A DNA stretch of 64,000 nucleotides from Limnomonas spitsbergensis (GCA_037349105.1 JAYJMM010000065.1:496001-560000); one strand, 5' to 3'. Shown: positions 48,901 to 58,894, counted from the stretch's first letter. Numbers and translations are program-made. The notes: a model not told the origin generated them from the letters alone.

Positions 48901-51900
48901 GCAGGGGATACTGCTGTTGCTGCGGATACTGCTGTTGCTGCGGATACTGCTGTTGCGGCTGTCTGGCCGGTCCAGGTGTGATGTCTGTAACCAGGGGCAT
49001 AGGTCTGCGCTCATCCCTGGCCCTGGGCGCCCTGCAATCCCTGGCTAGGTGCGACGTACTACCGCACTGGTAGCATGCCTTGGCTGCGCTTGAGCCACCC
49101 TCAGCGTTGTAATTTGCCGCCCCTGCTTGGTCCGCCCAGGTAACTCCTCTGGGTTTACCATCCATCCGCGCCTGTGGTACTGCTGCTGAGCCTGTGGGGT
49201 GCACAATTCCATCAAGGCGTGTTCGCATCTCCCACTGTCCTGCTCTCTCTCTCCTGCCCCTGTTGGGCTGTGCCTCTCCCTGGCCAGGCCCGCTGTTGGT
49301 TATCTGCCTGAAGCCGGTACCTCCCAGGTCACCCATTTCCAGGGCAAACCTCTCCCACAGCACCACCTGCTGCGTGAGTACTGCGATTTGGTCTTCATCG
49401 CTCATGCTGAGATACCCTGGCACCGTCATAACGAACTTGCTCAGCTTGGCTCTAGCAACCGCTGGGAGTCCGTCATGGAACATGCGCGAGACCGAGTGGC
49501 TTCTGCCGAAGTGATCTACTGCATCCCTTGAGATCTGCAGCAACTCTGCCGTTGTCAGTACTCTGTGAGCAAATGCTTCCACCGTCTCCTCTGGCTTGAC
49601 GTCCGGGTCTAGAGTAGTTTTTACTCCTAGCCTGAGGTTGGTGATGGCCGTCCTCTCCTCTGAAGTTGGCTTTCCCACCTCCTCCTGGACCACCCTGATC
49701 CACAACGTGAGTAGCGAAGCTTCGCAACCCTGCTGCTCCGCTGGGGCTATCCACTGCTGTCCGATCCGCTCCACCTCTCTGGCAATTCTGTTTCCTGCGT
49801 GGGGCGCTGCCCTGATGGCTGCCATCAGCGGCCTCATGCTGGCAGGCTTGCTGTCCCACAGCTTGACCAGCGACTTGATCAGCAACGTCATAGCTGACGG
49901 CGACTGGCATGATCCAGCTATTTCACCTGCCACCACGGCCAATGCTGGTTGGTCATCTGACATTGCCAACCTGTTGTGCGATCCCCAATACCCACACGCC
50001 TGGCAATACTTTCTGGCTGCAACCGCTCCTGGGTGTGACATATCCAGGACTGGTACGTTGCCTTGGATGGCTGGGATCTTGGCTACCTTGGCTACCCCTG
50101 CCAGCTGCAATACCATCTGTTGCTGCAGCTGCAGGTTCACCCTCGCCTGCTCCCGATCGAGCCTTTTCATTTCCTGGTCGCTGGACTCCTGTCTGGCTCC
50201 CGGCCTGCGTCTGTCCGCTCCCCCTGGTCCCGAATCTACTGACCCTGACCGCGACCTAGGTCCTCCACTGCCGCCCCTCGATGGGCTGCGGCCTGAATGA
50301 TACCTGTCATGTCTGTTATAATCCTCATCATGATCGTGAGCGTCTCGTGATGGCTGTCTGCCCGCTCTGCCTGCCGAGCCTCTACTTCCTTCGGGTGGCA
50401 GTCGTTCTGGTTCGCTTCTGCTTGGTCTGCTGTCAGATCCAGGTCTCCAAGGCTGTGCTCTACCGGGCTCTGCCTGTCCCATGGGCAGCTCCTGGTCTTG
50501 CCATTCCTGCCGCACACCTCTGCTGCGTTCCGCTGGTCCCCTTAATTGCTCCTGGCTCTGCTGGCTTGGCTGTTCCCTGCCCTCTGCCTGTCCTCTGGGC
50601 AGCTCTTGGCTATGCTGGTGAGGTTGTTCCCTGGAGTATGCCTGCCCCCTGGGCGGCTCCCGGCTCTGCCGACCTGGCTGCGTCCCGCCTGTGTAATTCC
50701 TGGCGTAGGAATCAAACTGTGTTTCCTCTTTGGTCTCCTGTATTTTTGGGCCACTGCTCTGTGCGCTGCCTGCAGGCTCATTCCTCCTAGCTCCTCTTGC
50801 CGCGCCTGGCTGCCTGTTCCTCAGGAATTCCTTGATGTAATCCACCTGGGTTTCCTGGTATGCGTTCTCTTTGTCCTCGACTATGCGCAGCAACTCATAA
50901 GACTCTTGCCTGCTTGCTCTGCGTGTCGCTGTGCTTTGCTCTGCCATTCTGGCAAGTGATTGGCTAGTCAATTCCGCCCTTTCGCTGGCGGCTGGACTGC
51001 TGGCTCTGGGTGCTTCCCTGCCCCTTGGCCGTCCTCTGAGGCTGGGCTCGCTGCTGACCTCGAAGGCTGCAGATCTGAGTGTTGGTGTTGGCGCGGCTCC
51101 TGCCTGCTGCTGCCACCTTTGCACCTCCCTGATCCCCTCAGGCCGCTGCACCCCTGTTTCAAATCCTTCCCACACCTGGTCCTCCTCATCCTCTGGTTCT
51201 GACCCAGGTTCCTCCTGGTCTCCTGTGACCTCTTTGCACCATTCGTCTGCGAAGGCTTTAACAGCCCTGGCTGCTTCGTGTCCCGTCCTTCCCTTGGATA
51301 CCTGTCCAAGGGCGGCTAACAGTAGCGCCCTGTCCAGACCTGTGTGGGGGATACCCAACATGGCCTTTGTTGCCCATCCCCGCAGATGATGGGCCTTGAA
51401 CTCATCAATGGCTGTGACCTGGTCCTGGAAATGCAAGAACGTCCTGGAGCACACTTGCTTCCACAGGTCTGTTGCCCACTGCACAATTCCTGCCCAACCG
51501 ATCGGCCCTTCTACCTCCTCATTTCCGCACGCGACTCCCCCGGTCTCCGAGCGCTCTGGCTCTCTCTGCCTCTGGCTGCCAGATCCCTCCTTGGACGTCT
51601 GCGCAGGTCTGTTCACGCTGGGTGGAAAACTGGACAGCGGTGTGCCGAAGACTGTGGATCCAGCTCCTCTTCTAACCAGTGCCTTGCGCGGCTGCAGCTG
51701 CTGCACGGGACGCAGTTCTGCTGTAGTCTGCTGCCCCTGCTTTTCCTGAACTGGGTCTGGCTGTTCTTCCTCGGATAGATCAGCCCAAGGCTTCCCTACC
51801 GGCTCAGCTGGTTTCTCCCTGTCCTTGCCTGCCTGCGAGCTCTGTCTGCCTGCTGCTGGCTGTGGCTCATCTTCCTCGTGTTTGACCTCTGCAGGCACAA

Positions 51901-52540
51901 CCCTGGCCCCATCTCCCTCCGTCTTTATTCGAGGTTTGACTTCGCAGGTCTTATGCCAGCCTGCAAACTTGTCTGAAGCTGCGGCTACTTCTGCCCTTAG
52001 ACCCGATTGGCTGGGATCTTTTTCAACCTGCTGTGTAACACTTGCCACCCTGGGCAGGCTCTGCTGCGGCTCGGCCTCAGGTGCACTGCTCTGTCGCGTG
52101 TCACAGCTCTGGGATGCTTCCGTTGCTTGATCCAAGATCAACTCTGGGGTTCCCGCTTGAGTCTGCCCCTGCTCGAAATTCAGACAGCTGTCGGAACCAG
52201 CGGGCAACGGACCCCCTCGACCAATGCCTTTTCGTGTTACTAGTACTGCACCATCTGCTTGCGCCCCTGCCCCTCTGGGTGGTACACGGTCTGGCTCACG
52301 TACCCTGCAATCCTCTGCGGGCGGTTCTACTGGCTCTGACAGCTTTTCCGCTATCAACAGGGCCTCTGCCACAATCTCAGCACTAGCATTTTTTAGGTCT
52401 ATTCCCGGCTCCAGCCCCCTCAGACGCTCACTCCTCCGTTGGACGTCAGGGTGCTGGTGCCTATCGGGGTTTAGATCTATGCCTGTCATCTCTACAGGCA
52501 TTTTACGAACCGCACTGTTCTGCAGGCGTGCTGGCGACAC
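45998..52540 (-). CDS. Gag-protease polyprotein
   Basis: 2180 codons from an ATG near the 5' end. Residues 1-800 are low-complexity, Q/E/R-rich. Residues ~880-1080 are helical and capsid-like (SASLL-type helices, TLDPDVKPEETVEAFAHRVL). A CCHC knuckle CYQCGSTSHLARDC is at ~1160. An aspartic protease-like MDSACTCHVITVNI at ~1425 is followed by NAGADLYGVLFIYV. Then another CCHC (CALCGKPDKHAVEEC, ~1660), a coiled coil (INRLAGQVNGLKKALRWRER, ~1790), an Arg/Ser-rich tract (~1960) and a third CCHC (CFKCNQPGHFANEC, ~2055). Ends ...EVSQA then TGA. Unusually long for Gag; the second half looks like an extra nucleic-acid-binding module. Confidence 0.85.
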   Translation of the reverse strand: MSPARLQNSAVRKMPVEMTGIDLNPDRHQHPDVQRRSERLRGLEPGIDLKNASAEIVAEALLIAEKLSEPVEPPAEDCRVREPDRVPPRGAGAQADGAVLVTRKGIGRGGPLPAGSDSCLNFEQGQTQAGTPELILDQATEASQSCDTRQSSAPEAEPQQSLPRVASVTQQVEKDPSQSGLRAEVAAASDKFAGWHKTCEVKPRIKTEGDGARVVPAEVKHEEDEPQPAAGRQSSQAGKDREKPAEPVGKPWADLSEEEQPDPVQEKQGQQTTAELRPVQQLQPRKALVRRGAGSTVFGTPLSSFPPSVNRPAQTSKEGSGSQRQREPERSETGGVACGNEEVEGPIGWAGIVQWATDLWKQVCSRTFLHFQDQVTAIDEFKAHHLRGWATKAMLGIPHTGLDRALLLAALGQVSKGRTGHEAARAVKAFADEWCKEVTGDQEEPGSEPEDEEDQVWEGFETGVQRPEGIREVQRWQQQAGAAPTPTLRSAAFEVSSEPSLRGRPRGREAPRASSPAASERAELTSQSLARMAEQSTATRRASRQESYELLRIVEDKENAYQETQVDYIKEFLRNRQPGAARGARRNEPAGSAQSSGPKIQETKEETQFDSYARNYTGGTQPGRQSREPPRGQAYSREQPHQHSQELPRGQAEGREQPSQQSQEQLRGPAERSRGVRQEWQDQELPMGQAEPGRAQPWRPGSDSRPSRSEPERLPPEGSRGSAGRAGRQPSRDAHDHDEDYNRHDRYHSGRSPSRGGSGGPRSRSGSVDSGPGGADRRRPGARQESSDQEMKRLDREQARVNLQLQQQMVLQLAGVAKVAKIPAIQGNVPVLDMSHPGAVAARKYCQACGYWGSHNRLAMSDDQPALAVVAGEIAGSCQSPSAMTLLIKSLVKLWDSKPASMRPLMAAIRAAPHAGNRIAREVERIGQQWIAPAEQQGCEASLLTLWIRVVQEEVGKPTSEERTAITNLRLGVKTTLDPDVKPEETVEAFAHRVLTTAELLQISRDAVDHFGRSHSVSRMFHDGLPAVARAKLSKFVMTVPGYLSMSDEDQIAVLTQQVVLWERFALEMGDLGGTGFRQITNSGPGQGEAQPNRGRRERAGQWEMRTRLDGIVHPTGSAAVPQARMDGKPRGVTWADQAGAANYNAEGGSSAAKACYQCGSTSHLARDCRAPRARDERRPMPLVTDITPGPARQPQQQYPQQQQYPQQQQYPLPPRPQQGQAAGRSYDRNQNNRQYPRPGPGQGGQAQQAAHVSHLSNATGQAEPEGWHQTMAEMLSESVALMTQVGLVPKPAGFKQAVHNARPKSFLPEPLQEEEPVPGFTVQPSRKGAKRLVLSKLADDMSDIRLQVFKLNERLSALSFTTMPMGGDNTGHRGETSNTRPEGRTVTAAPKLQYFKNDRSNLEQCVGLMVNGKVLVAQKALMDSACTCHVITVNIAEQLVAMGAELVRTDEKIRTTDNAGADLYGVLFIYVVYGYGGPNAIMEPMVVRVVKTPPDAYEHLVGNPEFLKYNGVLEAAGRLTLRPREGPQRVQGVKDLTLPLLRASPAGGYQAAAVAWAGIQCGFAEREGWPAATVETEHEPLLQHSMATRAGTAMRAEQGAGPSSEPNPRLQRRRPVPVEAAVEETATPTAEEMARARRAAELSDVEKRAVRDFMPACPAYPCALCGKPDKHAVEECERRIQDFSRTPETAPAVQAGPPAAQRRGYGTAAADRAAQATSTRSRGEQQQQQQQLQKQPQVAGPRVQQASSGKGRQAQQQQGQGKPGAARAPAQSASNSEDEAQEAEEEEDCSVEKVPEPGTSPQDRQINRLAGQVNGLKKALRWRERQMWKQSAEFVDYLKGQLAGWKVITDGQQVMTTVQREYILRAEELTGLQEALGLQHLGGPPNHGQPLPFETDPELAGCVRAMLATPSPLRDVDSEHSGMEEPKKRSPSSSDESGSGDRRLRRRSRSAQRAISEERQGAVPTPAARTQRQGAGRRSNSEERSKDRRQRSPCRDQPRGRSRERHHAEVARPYRQGQEHQRGPGPGPTNRTLAEGSGAAEPRRHLGPRHGGLCFKCNQPGHFANECTNPEQAGLTGDRPGAPAGPARGYGTWGPGRGQGMPMESRRRTFDTAMGTPSARDFQQGAAGPSAWPEPPARQEPPEGEQPRWEGTGGHTCFMTGHMEISQDRDAYQAEVSQA

Positions 52541-53199
52541 CCCCTACAAAACCTGCTAACGTTTAGGCTTCTGCTCCTTATCCTTACTGCAACCTGGTGA
52601 GGATCTGCTAGTCAAGGCTGGACGGCAGGTACAGCAATTTTGCGCGATAGGCCTTGCCCTCTGCTTTTATGCTCACTAATATTTGTATCTGGCGGAATCC
52701 TCCTTCGCCCTTTTTTAGCCCCTTCCCACCTTTGCTGGCTGGGCTGCCTCTAGCTGGCGCACGTCCCCTGCGGATGTCTGCCTCCTGGCGGATCTTGCGC
52801 TGTGTCAGTTCCTCTCTGACACCTGCGGGGATCCTTTGGTACACCACAAAATTTTAACCTTGGATGATCTGTCAACAAGTTTACTTCTGTCAATGATGAA
52901 TGATTGGATCCACCTGATCTCAATCTGCAGTCATACAGGAATTATCTGCTGGGTGTATAAATCCACAGCCAGATCCTCAAGCCTCTCCTGGACTCAACAC
53001 TAAGTTGCCACTCTTAGTGATTCTCAGGGCTTAACTTGGCACTCTCTATGGAGATTACCACAGCAAAGTGCAATTCATATGCTGTCCAAGGTTGTTTGCA
53101 TACAAACAAAATTCCAATCTCGCTGCACAAGCACCTTTAGCAGGAATTGGCAAATCAGGCTGATCAGGCTAGATCTACTTCGTCCCTTTCTAAAGGACA
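52541..53199 (-). other. Retrotransposon 5' leader
   Basis: Untranslated region between LTR segment A and Gag. 53176-53199 is the exact reverse complement of 53604-53627 inside LTR segment A (and of 35799-35822). No canonical tRNA primer site starting TGG follows the LTR. Confidence 0.75.
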
Positions 53200-53829
53200 C
53201 GCGAGGTGCGCTTCAGGTCCGTGGCGGACTTCTTTCCTCACTGCAGTGACGGACGCCTACGGGCAGGCTCAGTGACTATTCACTGGCTGCGAGTGCTCTT
53301 CGAGTTAAGCAGCTAGGTGGAATTGTGTATATATAGCAACTGACTTTGGGGGCATAGGCCTTCTGGCCGTCTGGTCGCGATCCAGCAGGGCTATGTTAAG
53401 GACACTTACCGCGTAACACGCGGAGAGACGGACGGGACGAGGCTGCGTACTTCTTCTTCTGCAGAGTCTCGGTTCTCTTACTGGGGTACTTGGCTCCAGC
53501 TAGATCAGCGGAGGCTGAGCTAGGCTTGACTCGAGTTAAGGTACTGACTTATATGGAAGCTGCTGGTCTCAAAGACTGCCGGTGCTTGTTACAGATAGAG
53601 GTCTGTCCTTTAGAAAGGGACGAAGTAACTAGCCAAGGCAATTGCCGGGATACAGGGACCCGGCAGGCCCAATACAGAGTACGGTAGAATCTGTCAAACT
53701 TATCCTGCGTAAGCGGGTTTCTAGGTCTCAGCTCAAATCCGGAGACTCCGCAGATAAGCTGCGGAGGCTCCGCGGCCGCTAACTGCGGTCTAAACGGTTC
53801 TGTCACGTATACGGTAATATACTGTGACA
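53200..53829 (-). repeat. Partial LTR, segment A only (5' end of element)
   Basis: 630 bp matching 35395-36024, with outer end TGTGACA followed by GCTT. Segment B is absent here and present in excess at the other end. Confidence 0.95.
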
Positions 53830-53833
53830 GCTT
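53830..53833. other. Target-site duplication, right (GCTT)
   Basis: Matches 35161-35164 and brackets the whole 18.7-kb element. Confidence 0.75.
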
Positions 53834-54164
53834 GAAAGGGGCAAGGGTACTTCGGGCCTCGCTTCGGGTTGCCTTTTCCTGTTGGGGGCTTGTAACAGAG
53901 CTGGCACCTAGCTAGGAAGTGCCATGCTAATGCCTATCAGAGATGGCAGTAGCTAGGATGCCATGCTTTTAGTCATGCTAGTTCGCATATTTCTCTGTGC
54001 GGATTGAAGCTCGTTTCCGTGTGTGTTTGTTCTCTATAGCTTCCTTCCGAAGTTCAGTGATTACTTTAGTTGCCATGACTAGTAGTGACACGGTAGCCAT
54101 GGCACTATGACTGTGCCCATGACTCTTTTATGCATGGTAGTAATTCTGATTTATCATAGACTAG

Positions 54165-54345
54165 GGCATGCCTTGTCTGCCCCGTCTTCTTATACTGAGA
54201 CTCTGACCTTTTTTGGGGGGGGGGGGGTATTTCTTTCTCTTTGTGTTCTTCTCCTTCTTTCCCTCTTGCCCTATGTTTTTTTTCTTTCAACGGGACAGTT
54301 GGGCGCCCAATGCGGCGGAGCCTTTTTGAGCAAGGTAGCAACATA
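54165..54345 (+). repeat. LINE 3'-end family copy
   Basis: Pyrimidine-rich run followed by AACGGGACAGTTGGGCGCCC and GCGGCGGAGCCTTTTTGAGC, as at 31085 and 31455. Confidence 0.6.
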
Positions 54346-55250
54346 TAGCCAATCGGTAGGCCAATCTAAGCAGCAAATGGTCAACCAAATGATGATAATT
54401 GGTCTACCTACAGGTAAATATGGTAGCGACAGTAATGCAATCGGTAGGCCAACAAGGGGCAAAAATGGTAGCCAAGGAGTATATATTTTGGTAGGTTCTG
54501 GGCCTACCGAAATTTAAACCTACCAGAATGCAAATCGGTACATGTCGCGTTTTCGGTCGATTAAACGTACCAAAAGCCTTACCAATTCACCTACCATAAT
54601 CATTTTAGGGGCCTTGTCCAAATGATGTGTTTGCCTTGAAACTGGTAGGTTTTCTGCTTACCAAAACATGGGGTTTGAGTAGTAGTGTTGTCTTTGGGGC
54701 CATCATATCATATCAAATCGGCAATATGATATGATATAGTACAATATGATGTGATATGGACAATATGGTATCAACTTCTCCATGCATGGGCATGGGAATG
54801 GTGAATTGTATTGAGTTGGGAAAAGTGCTTTTCTGCCATACCGACCGTTCCACGCCAGAATAGCCAGAATGGGCCTAGTTGTGCAAGATTTTGCGACACA
54901 TAAAGCATTTACCATGGAAACATGTGGATGCATGGACGCATGGTGACCCTTGGGCCGTAGGGGTCAGTGGGACTGCTCGCTTGCTGCATGCTTCCATGTC
55001 AGTATCAATGTATTAGAATGGGGTCAAGGGCAGTGCACCTGCCAACTGCATAGGCTTGCCCTTTGTAAATTCTGCAGTTGTTAGGCTAAACTCATTTTTG
55101 ACTGCAAAATATGATATGGTCAACACACCATATCATATTAAATGCATATCGTGCTACCTTGTTTTTGAGCTACCTGAGCCCAGAGGTGTTATGTATGTTA
55201 TGTCATTGACCCGGCTCGGCACCCGTCCGCGCATCCTCCAGCAAGCTAGA
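54346..55250. other. AT-richer repeats, no gene
   Basis: 54340-54620 has many inverted GGTAGG/CCTACC words (ATCGGTAGGCCAA, GGGCCTACCGAAA), possibly a degraded palindromic element. 54700-54775 and 55105-55145 hold ATATGATATG palindromes. Confidence 0.5.
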
Positions 55251-55251
55251 A

Positions 55252-55340
55252 CACGCGTTAGCACCACCATGTGCGTTAGCACCACCATATGCGTTAGCAC
55301 CACCATACGCGTTAGCACCACCATGCATACGCATTAGCCC
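55252..55340. repeat. 18-bp minisatellite
   Basis: Five copies of GCGTTAGCACCACCAT. Confidence 0.9.
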
Positions 55341-55741
55341 TTCCAGAAGCGGCTGCTAATGCCCCACTACACTGAAAATGATGTCAGAGTGGCAGAGAAG
55401 TGGTAGCCAGCTTAGTCACCATGGTTGTCACACACCCATAATCCACAATCCGGATTCCCGTAAGCGTTTTCGGAAAGATGTGTTAGATTTGCGTTAGCTA
55501 GCTTATATTGTTCGTGGTGTGAACAAATAGGTCTGTACTACAAGCAAAAACCGCCATTTAACCGCCATTTACGATCGCGATTTCAGGTCGTTCAGCTTGG
55601 ATCGCACGGCCAGGATTAGCGTGACAAAGATGATTTCTAGCATTCGTACACGCTGACAACGTCAGTCGACGGCCGTCACCGTGGGGCCGTCACCTCGCGT
55701 CGAGCGCAAACCTGCTTGGCTCGACTGTTTCTTGGCCAACG

Positions 55742-55915
55742 ACGGCTTTTCACCAATGCCGGCTTTTGCCAATGCCGGCTTTTGAATAATGCCGGCTTTT
55801 GCCAATGCCCAAAAGCCGGCATTGGCAAAACCCGGCATTGGTCAAAAGCCGGCATTGGCAAAAGCCGGCATTGGTGAAAAGCCGGCATTGGCAAAAGCCG
55901 GCATTGGCACAAACG
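55742..55915. repeat. Large inverted array of GCCGGC units
   Basis: Left arm repeats CCAATGCCGGCTTTTG and right arm its complement CAAAAGCCGGCATTGG, about four and six units, meeting near 55805. Able to form a long hairpin or cruciform. Confidence 0.93.
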
Positions 55916-56329
55916 GCATTCCTGCCATGTTTCCAACTGTCCATGCTCAAATCCGCTATTTTTAGTGAATGTACCCGGTGCATTCCCGGTGTCCTGTAAT
56001 CTGAACTCATCAGCTCCCGACGGACCCATTCCCATTTGCAGGATGACGACAGTGGCGTACTGCCGTACTCGACAACAATTGAATGCACGCATCCAGGCAA
56101 AAACAGGTGGGTGTTTGACGAAGTGGAAGTCATGCTTACCCAAGCACCATATACGATATGCGACACGCACGCTGATACCCACTGATCTCTTAATGAAGGG
56201 TAACAGTGATCAGGTAATCAAGTTGCATCGAGGTGGGGACTGCCCGAGTCGGTTAGCGCTTTAGATTGCTGAGGTCGAGGTCAGGGCCCTAAGGTCGAGG
56301 TGAAGGCCCTGAGGTCAGGGTCAGGGTTG

Positions 56330-56381
56330 TTATCCCATACCTGACCGAGGGCGGGGAAGCCCTCGGTCAGGTATGGGATAA
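56330..56381. repeat. Perfect 23-bp inverted repeat, 6-nt loop
   Basis: Arms 56330-56352 and 56359-56381 (TTATCCCATACCTGACCGAG... and its exact complement) with loop GGGGAA. Confidence 0.95.
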
Positions 56382-56384
56382 TAG

Positions 56385-57560
56385 CATCCCGGGTTGTGAA
56401 AGCTCCTCCATTAGGGCTGCTTTTATTGTTTGCTCTGCTGCCGCCTCATGCTGGCATTAAAAAGACCATGGTCTGGCCTGTATGTGCCATGGCATCATGG
56501 GACCTTCGACCTAAATTGATTTTCTGTTTTGCAGCTTTGCTGCCGCCTCGGGCACAAATACTATCCTGCCATTCCGGTATTCAATTCACTGGCATTAATA
56601 CACAAACCGCGCAGCAAACCCAGGACGCATGCTTGCACAAGCACACGACCCAGACATACACCACAGACACGTCGGACAAAAAGAACATGCCCATGCCCTA
56701 GAGTTGACGTTCCACCTCACCAATCGCAAATCTCTCTGTGCCAACAGTACATGTCGCCAATTAGCCAGGCTGGCAGCAGTGGTGTGACCGTGTCATCAGG
56801 CCGGACAGCGTATGGCGCACGTGCTTTCCGGGCTGGTGCGCTCGATACCAGTGGGCTTTCGGGCGACTTCACTAAATGTGTCGCGTACTCACGTAAGCTA
56901 TCATGCTCGCTGTCCGAGCGGGTTCGTGCTTGGAAGGGAACGGACGGAGAATCGGCCAGCAGGTCTCAGGTGGCACATGGATAAAATGAAATATAGGAGA
57001 CGTCCCAGAGACATCCCAGATTCCCAGGTGGGCGTCCCAGGTGGGACGTGGAATGCCTCTGGGACGGCCTGGGACGAGTGGTCCTTTTGCGGAGTGCACT
57101 TCAAGATTTTGCCCCACGGCATGTGCAGATTTTGCAGATCGCGGTCTTTGCAGGCTTGCTGATTTTAGTGATTTGGCCACGCGCGCAGACTGACCCCGAC
57201 CCCAAAGCCAGGTAACCGAGGCAGGTATGCTTTTCTTGGCCGTGCTTCATTCTAGATACATCTCAGCTATATTTCAGCCGCAATTCAGCTACATTTCAGC
57301 TGCATTTTCAGGCAGTCTTACGACCTGGCCCCATAGATAGTAGCCAGGTCAGACATGATTTTATTTGCTGGTATGTCTATGTTGAAGATGCATTTCAGCC
57401 ACAATTCACCTACTATATTTCAGCTGCATTTGTAGGCAGTCTGGTGGCGTGACCCCCCAAGGTTAACTTGGCAGGCATACCTTTTCTTGGCCGGGCTCTT
57501 GCATTTGTATGCAAGTAAGTTACAATTCAGCCACTATCATGATTGATTCTGCCCACATGC
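56385..57560. other. No gene recognised
   Basis: 56990-57080 repeats CCCAGGTGGG/GGGACG palindromic words; 57250-57320 repeats TTCAGCTACATTTCAGC. CTGCTGCCGCCTC at 56438 and 56541 might be decayed exon pieces. Confidence 0.4.
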
Positions 57561-57569
57561 TCCTCTCAT

Positions 57570-57958
57570 GATGCCAGGCAGACTGTATGGAGGAGGGGTC
57601 CTTAATGGCTGCTGCTGCGGGGGGGGCACACCAACATTTTGCTAGGCAGAAAAACGATTGATTATGCCCACTTGCTCTGGTCATGCTGATCCCATGCTGA
57701 TCCCATGCTCATCTCATATTACCAGGCGGGCTGCACGGAGGAGGGGGCGTTAATGGCGGCAGCCGCAGGGGGCCACACCGACATGCTGCTAGGCAGAAAA
57801 ATGATTGATTACACCCACTTGCTTTTCCCGTGCTGCTCCCACGCTCTTCTCATATTACCAGCTGGACTGCGGAAAACGACATGCTGCTAGGCAGAAATCG
57901 ATTGATGATGCCCACTTGCTCTTCTAATGCTGCTCTCATGTTGCTCTACTTCTGCCAG
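57570..57958 (+). repeat. Copies of an ankyrin exon 5' edge
   Basis: Units of about 140 bp at 57577, 57725 and (shortened) 57862 repeat CCAG, then G.GGACTG.ATGGAGGAG and TTAATGGCTGCTGC, the start of the exon at 57959, with the branch/acceptor region. Confidence 0.9.
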
Positions 57959-58239
57959 GTGGACTGTATGGAGGAGGAGGCCTTAATGGCTGCTGCTGCG
58001 AGGGGCCACGCTGAGCTGGTCCACCTGCTCTTGGAGCGCAGCTGTCGGGGAGCCCCCGTGGGCTCAGGAGGCCTGATGGCTGCCGTGGCTGTGCCCCGGG
58101 CGGACTGTTTGGATGGCTGGGGTGATGTCGTGGCGGCGGCGGGTGGGCACGATAATGTGTTGCTGACACAGCTGGAGTGGGAGCAGTTTCCGCCTCAGGC
58201 AGACAGCAGGGACGGGCTGGCGCTCACCGAAGCGGCAAG
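57959..58239 (+). CDS. Ankyrin-repeat protein, exon 1 seen
   Basis: Acceptor CTTCTGCCAG, donor GTAAGC, phase 0 to 2. Reads EEEALMAAAARGHAELVHLL, ADCLDGWGDVVAAAGGHDNV and ADSRDGLALTEAA, recognisable as diverged ankyrin repeats (D..G..AL..AA..GH...V..LL). Ankyrin repeats mediate protein binding; the specific role is unknown. The gene start is not identified. Confidence 0.75.
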
Positions 58240-58688
58240 GTAAGCAGCGTATGAACACGTGTGAAACCCGAAATCGTATCGAGCATGAGGATGCATATTA
58301 ATGATATTATGCATTATAAGCCGGGGGATTGTCGGGGGACTGGCGGCGGCTGCGTCCTGAGCGTAGCGTTTGGGAGGTTGGGTCTCGGTGATCGTAGCGG
58401 CGGCATGCTGCACCAGGCTGCCATATCCATGGTACCTGAATTGTAGCCAAAGCCCCTTCAAATAAACAGCTAAACATAGCGCAGATTTATTTTGCCCTCT
58501 GGCGGGTATGCATGGATTCTTTATTTCAATGCTGCCCTCGACGGGAACTTGATTAGTCGAGTTCTACTTTTGGTACTTCCAGGTCAAATTTATTTATCCA
58601 ATCCAATCCCACGGCTCAGGAATTCGCTCCGGAATTCGGGGAAGTTCAGTGTCATACGCCTCGACTAAAGCTCCTGACCGTTCCGTAG

Positions 58689-58894
58689 GCCGCCCAGAAC
58701 GGTCGGTGCTCCACACTGAAGCTGCTGCTCCAGTGGCATGAGCATGCGTCCTTGTCCAACTGTCAGGACAGCGCTGCGCTCATCTCCACCGCCAGCCTTG
58801 GACACGATGACGTCATGCGGCGGCTGCTGACGTGGGAGGAGAATGCGCCGCATACGGACTGCAGGAATGGCGACGCACTGACATGGTCAGCAAG
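58689..58894 (+). CDS. Ankyrin-repeat protein, further exon
   Basis: Reads AAQNGRCSTLKLLLQWHE, SAALISTASLGHDDVMRRLL and TDCRNGDALTWSA, ending in phase 2 at GTGGGT. The likely acceptor is TTCCGTAG. Its start phase does not match the end of the previous exon, so another exon may intervene. Confidence 0.65.

Larger units (their letters stand above)
35165..53829 (-). mobile_element. Ty3/gypsy-type retrotransposon with DNMT, PHD and split repeats
   Basis: 18,665 bp. In transcript (minus) direction: partial LTR A (53829-53200), leader, Gag-protease, a long unassigned part, RT, RNase H, cytosine-5 DNA methyltransferase, DDE integrase, PHD finger, polypurine tract, partial LTR B (36259-36027), two bases GC, and a full LTR A-B (36024-35165). 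Outer ends are TGTCGCA...TGTGACA with a 4-bp GCTT duplication. Repeat copies look identical by eye, so the insertion is young. Coding frames run from 52540 to 36962 with one TGA and three frame breaks. Confidence 0.92.

Noticed and set aside
36891..52559. Many plus-strand frames of 60-260 codons across the retrotransposon
   Set aside because: Antisense shadows of the GC-rich Gag-Pol frame.
36260..53199. A separate element inserted into one LTR of a two-LTR mini-element
   Set aside because: The shared CGC at both joints is only 3 bp, while the polypurine tract at one joint and the LTR-complementary 24-mer at the other tie the internal region to these LTRs. Not fully excluded.
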